Of a stretch of 30,333 nucleotides of DNA, positions 27,570 to 30,333 are shown one piece after another. This DNA comes from Perkinsus olseni. Lineage: Eukaryota; Perkinsozoa; Perkinsida. Both the position numbers and the translations under genes were made by a program. Position 1 is the first letter of the stretch; every line of letters starts with the position of its first letter. Location of the stretch: positions 1 through 30,333 of the forward strand of contig JABANN010000421.1 in the NCBI GenBank assembly GCA_013115125.1. Reading direction: 5' to 3'. The notes under the pieces are model-generated. The model did no database searches, had not been told where the DNA came from, and saw only the letters and a list, made by a program, of their open reading frames with translations.

Positions 27570-28367
27570 ATGAGTACACCAAGCATGATCAGAACATCGT
27601 TCCTGATCGGGGTCATCATCGCTGTCATTCACCCCGTCATCGTGAAGTACGCCGACGCCTTCTGGGTGAATGACACTGTCGTCAGCTCAGGCCAAAGCCC
27701 TCCACTTCGCTCTCTACGTCTGCCTGTCGTGGCCGAGGAACCACCCAAGTGCTTACCTCCAGATGATCAATACCATGGGAAGAACTACTGCTGGTACATT
27801 CTGAAGAATACCCTCGGCACCGAAGTTCATTCCGGCATGCTCATTCGCTCCAACTCTTCTGATTGGGGATGGTACGTTACTCTGGAGCATATGGCCTCCG
27901 TGTCGGACATGCGCCCGACCGATGTTGGTGTCTGGGCCGAAGGTCGAACTCGTATAACCACTACTTTACCCACTGGGATTATCCTTGGCTTGGACTTCTT
28001 TGTTCCGCGGATCGGAAAGTGGGGTGGAAAAAAATTCTTCAGCGAGAAGCGGATCGAGTTCAACATAGAGCTGAAAACCACTGTGGTCATCCCGTATATG
28101 GGCACGGTGAAAGCCAAGGGAGCCGATACTGCCATTGCTTCTGTGCCTATGGAGGCAGGGAAGAATAGGATAGCCGCTTCGGTCACTGCGATGGGCAAAG
28201 CTGGTACTCTGGAATCGGAAATAGTATTCCTAGCAGAAGTCTCGTCCATTGACCTCAAGCATTGGAACTACGACTGCGACATTGAAGTGCTAATCTCGGG
28301 CAAGAAGAACGGTTTCGAGTTCATATACGAAGCTATATTGCCCATTTTCCACCAAAAGTCCTATTGA
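27570..28367 (+). CDS. Orphan secreted or membrane-anchored protein, 265 residues
   Basis: One exon from the ATG at 27570. The frame is open upstream to 27468 but offers no ATG. Residues 1-30 look like a signal peptide or N-terminal anchor: MSTPSMIRTSFLIGVIIAVI, then HPVIVKYADAFW. The mature part has KNYCWYILKNTLGTEVHSGM, SDWGWYVTLEHMASVSDMRP, ITTTLPTGIILGLDFFVP, RIEFNIELKTTVVIPYMGTV and KHWNYDCDIEVLISGKKNGF. Alternating hydrophobic and polar runs suggest a beta-rich extracellular fold, and the few cysteines could form one or two disulfides. No family recognised. It stands alone between a repeat-rich tract and a mobile element, fitting a lineage-specific, possibly multicopy, secreted family. 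That last point is inference. Confidence 0.75.
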   Translation: MSTPSMIRTSFLIGVIIAVIHPVIVKYADAFWVNDTVVSSGQSPPLRSLRLPVVAEEPPKCLPPDDQYHGKNYCWYILKNTLGTEVHSGMLIRSNSSDWGWYVTLEHMASVSDMRPTDVGVWAEGRTRITTTLPTGIILGLDFFVPRIGKWGGKKFFSEKRIEFNIELKTTVVIPYMGTVKAKGADTAIASVPMEAGKNRIAASVTAMGKAGTLESEIVFLAEVSSIDLKHWNYDCDIEVLISGKKNGFEFIYEAILPIFHQKSY

Positions 28368-29248
28368 GTATTATTTCTTCGCCTTATTATTAGTCTTTCT
28401 CTTCTCCGAAACATTATCCCCTGAGGAAATCTATTATACTCTTGATCGTCATTGAGCGTTACCGATGGATTCAAATCTTAATCTACATTCCCTCTGTTGT
28501 CATGTGTACCACTGATACCTTTTTCGGTGGTAATACTGGATAAGGCAGAATAGGACGACCGAGCGCCGCTAGGCCCGCGGTCCCCCTGTATTATTAATAA
28601 CGGCGTTTCAATTATGATTATTCATGACGATCCTGACACTTTTATTATGTATTTCTACTTCTACGCTCATTTTTACTGATTATTGCGATTTAGAGGAGGG
28701 TCGAGGAACTACATGACTACTACATACATTCATCTTCGTGCCGCGGCTGATGTTAATCTGTGATGTTCGCTCTCAGCGGAACTAGGAGTAACGCTCACTC
28801 AGGTGCACTTCCGCGATACTCACGGGCTTTACGAGTGGTTCTTGATCTGTGGCCGTAATCCATCGCTATGCCGATGTTCTCAGTGGACCGTGGATGTTTC
28901 GTTGTCAATAATTTGTTGGCTCGAGGAAAACCCAATTTACGTCCACTCCAGGCCCTCACGTAACGTTGCTCATGTTCATGAAACGGTTTCATTGAAACCT
29001 CTGACTGCGGGGACTGGGAGAAAGGGACGGTTATAGCACACCTGAACAGGGCATGTGTCACGTGCCTTTGTTGAGGACGACAGGCCAAGGAGCAACGCCG
29101 GCCCGTCTGCCATTGCATCGGAGTGCTGGGCGTGCGAACACGCAATCACCCAAGTCCCGACCCACTGCCGATCGGCAACTAAGGAGGGAGCGTTCGCAGG
29201 CCCTGCACAGAACGGTGATAACCCCCCATTCTCCCGACTTACTGCCGG
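28368..29248. other. Gene-poor spacer, perhaps the flank of the adjacent mobile element
   Basis: About 880 nt with no supported gene. It includes an AT-rich tract near 28585-28690 and an odd-centred palindrome, GGTTTCA-T-TGAAACC, at 28985-28999. The part next to 29249 may belong to the tyrosine-recombinase element, but no terminal repeat was found. Confidence 0.4.
28985..28999. repeat. Odd-centred palindrome, 7-bp arms
   Basis: GGTTTCA, a T, then TGAAACC. Confidence 0.85.
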
Positions 29249-30333
29249 TTAAGAACTCCATACCTTTGAGACTTGAACAGATATGTGCGGAAGTTCGTCA
29301 GTGGCGTCACGCAGATAGCTGGTAACCAACGTCTGTGTACCAGACCAACGCCCCAGTAGGGCGATCTCTTCTAGTGGCATGCCACGGCGAAAAGCTATGA
29401 GGGCTCCAGACTTTCGCATGCAATGAGGAGTGCAGCGGGGAAGTTCTCCCATGAGATTGAAGAGAACGTCACGAAGACACGAAGGGAAGGTAGCGGTGAT
29501 CTCAGTCGGGAATAGCCTGGCCGTGGGAGAGTAACTGGGGGACTTCGACATCCATTGTCGGAGGTTATGCACCGCACTGTGCGGTCCGCACATAAAGCTG
29601 AGGTACAGGAAGGTGACAGGGCGGATACGCCGCTTGGGCACGCCAGTGGGACAATACGACCGACACCGCATTGATCAGTTTTGCTCACCCTAATGTGTAA
29701 ATGGAACGCAGAAGGAGTGAATTCGAGATCTTTGGTGGTAAGGGCTCCCAATTCGCCAGTACGCAACAGTCCGACCGTGCCGACCAAAAACATAGTACTA
29801 TGGGCCGACGACAGACGCTGGCGAACTGCGGTCACTTGCTCAATGGTAAGGGTATGCGCTCGTAAAACTTTACCTTTCCCCAAAATCTTAGCTGCTGAAC
29901 GGAGAGCAAGAGTGACCCAAAAGTCGGTAGTAGGAATAGTTGCGAAACCAGATATAGTAGCTTTGTTTTTTACGTGAGTGAGGTACCGCAGTACCGTATT
30001 GTAGGCATAGTCCGCTTGAACCATGGAGTATATATAAGTACATAGCGACTCACGTGTCAAAGGCATCGACCGGACTGACGAAGCTGAAGTAACCTGCTGG
30101 TAGAGGGACCACGCAGATTTCATTTGTGACAGAGTACCCTTTGCATAACCTTGAAGGCAAAAGGTAGATAGCTTATGTTGAGTCAAAGTCGCTGCTGTAG
30201 CGACTGCTGTTGTATTTCGTGAACGCTTCTGCGTGCGAGACCGCTTCTTGCGACCGCGAGGCTGATCAGGCTTGGTCGACACCGATGCCTGTTGAGAACA
30301 AGACAACGGGGTCCACTGCAGAGAAGGCAACAC
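29249..30333 (-). mobile_element. Tyrosine-recombinase element (Crypton- or DIRS-like), incomplete in window
   Basis: The minus strand encodes a phage-integrase-type tyrosine recombinase, the enzyme of Cryptons and of DIRS-group retroelements. Recognisable parts, N- to C-terminal, are a Lys/Arg-rich start, a SAM-like core-binding region (SLCTYIYSMVQADYAYNTVL), the first catalytic-arginine box (LLRTGELGALTTKDL), the beta-sheet lysine region (HIRVSKTDQCG), and the HxxR box (HCMRKSGALIAF) with LGRWSGTQTLVTSYLRD holding the GRW and the likely tyrosine. The coding sequence runs off the right edge and looks interrupted about once, so it is probably a fossil. No reverse transcriptase, RNase H, capsid or terminal repeat is visible, so the class stays open. 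Confidence 0.75.

Overview
The window looks like nuclear DNA of a protist. Protein-coding genes are split by many short GT-AG introns, most of them 38-60 nt, with a few of 130-480 nt. The genes lie in two strand blocks that point away from each other. One gene encodes an axonemal dynein assembly factor, so the organism is flagellated. This gene style fits an alveolate of the Perkinsus type; that placement is inference from gene style, since no rRNA or other marker is present.

Left block, 1 to about 9.6 kb, minus strand. From right to left it holds a poorly resolved locus (about 9.0-9.56 kb), an eight-exon CNNM/MAM3-type DUF21-CBS membrane protein (4956-7815), an unrecognised multi-exon gene starting at 4861, unresolved coding-like sequence (2.8-3.4 kb), and the N-terminal half of an equilibrative nucleoside transporter (237-1673) that runs off the left edge. 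Exons are small and introns relatively large.

Right block, about 10.0 to 23.8 kb, plus strand, gene-dense. In order: DNAAF1/ODA7-like LRR protein (six exons), a nucleotide-sugar/triose-phosphate transporter family member (three exons), an unrecognised 349-residue protein, a TTC39/IML2-family protein (620 aa, one exon), a class II CPD photolyase (507 aa, one exon) with a PIP-box-like, lysine-rich tail, a small unrecognised five-exon gene, and a 15-exon pentatricopeptide-repeat protein. The exon joins were found by hand from splice motifs, reading phase and family similarity. In the recognised genes every join keeps phase, which is the main support for them. The genes look like unrelated housekeeping functions (transport, flagellar assembly, DNA repair, probable organellar RNA handling), not one pathway.

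Right end, 23.8 to 30.3 kb, gene-poor and repeat-rich. It holds a 157-bp Tc1/mariner-type MITE flanked by TA, a 27-bp minisatellite with expanded copies, a decayed tRNA-Thr-like gene, many short perfect palindromes with a single-base centre, a lone secreted or membrane-anchored orphan protein (27570-28367), and at the right edge a tyrosine-recombinase-bearing element on the minus strand.

The most unusual signal is the set of odd-centred perfect palindromes. At least 14 with arms of 7 bp or more and a 1-nt centre were found by eye, nine of them within 24.5-27.3 kb, plus one with 24-bp arms at 8513-8561. Chance predicts about two in the whole window.
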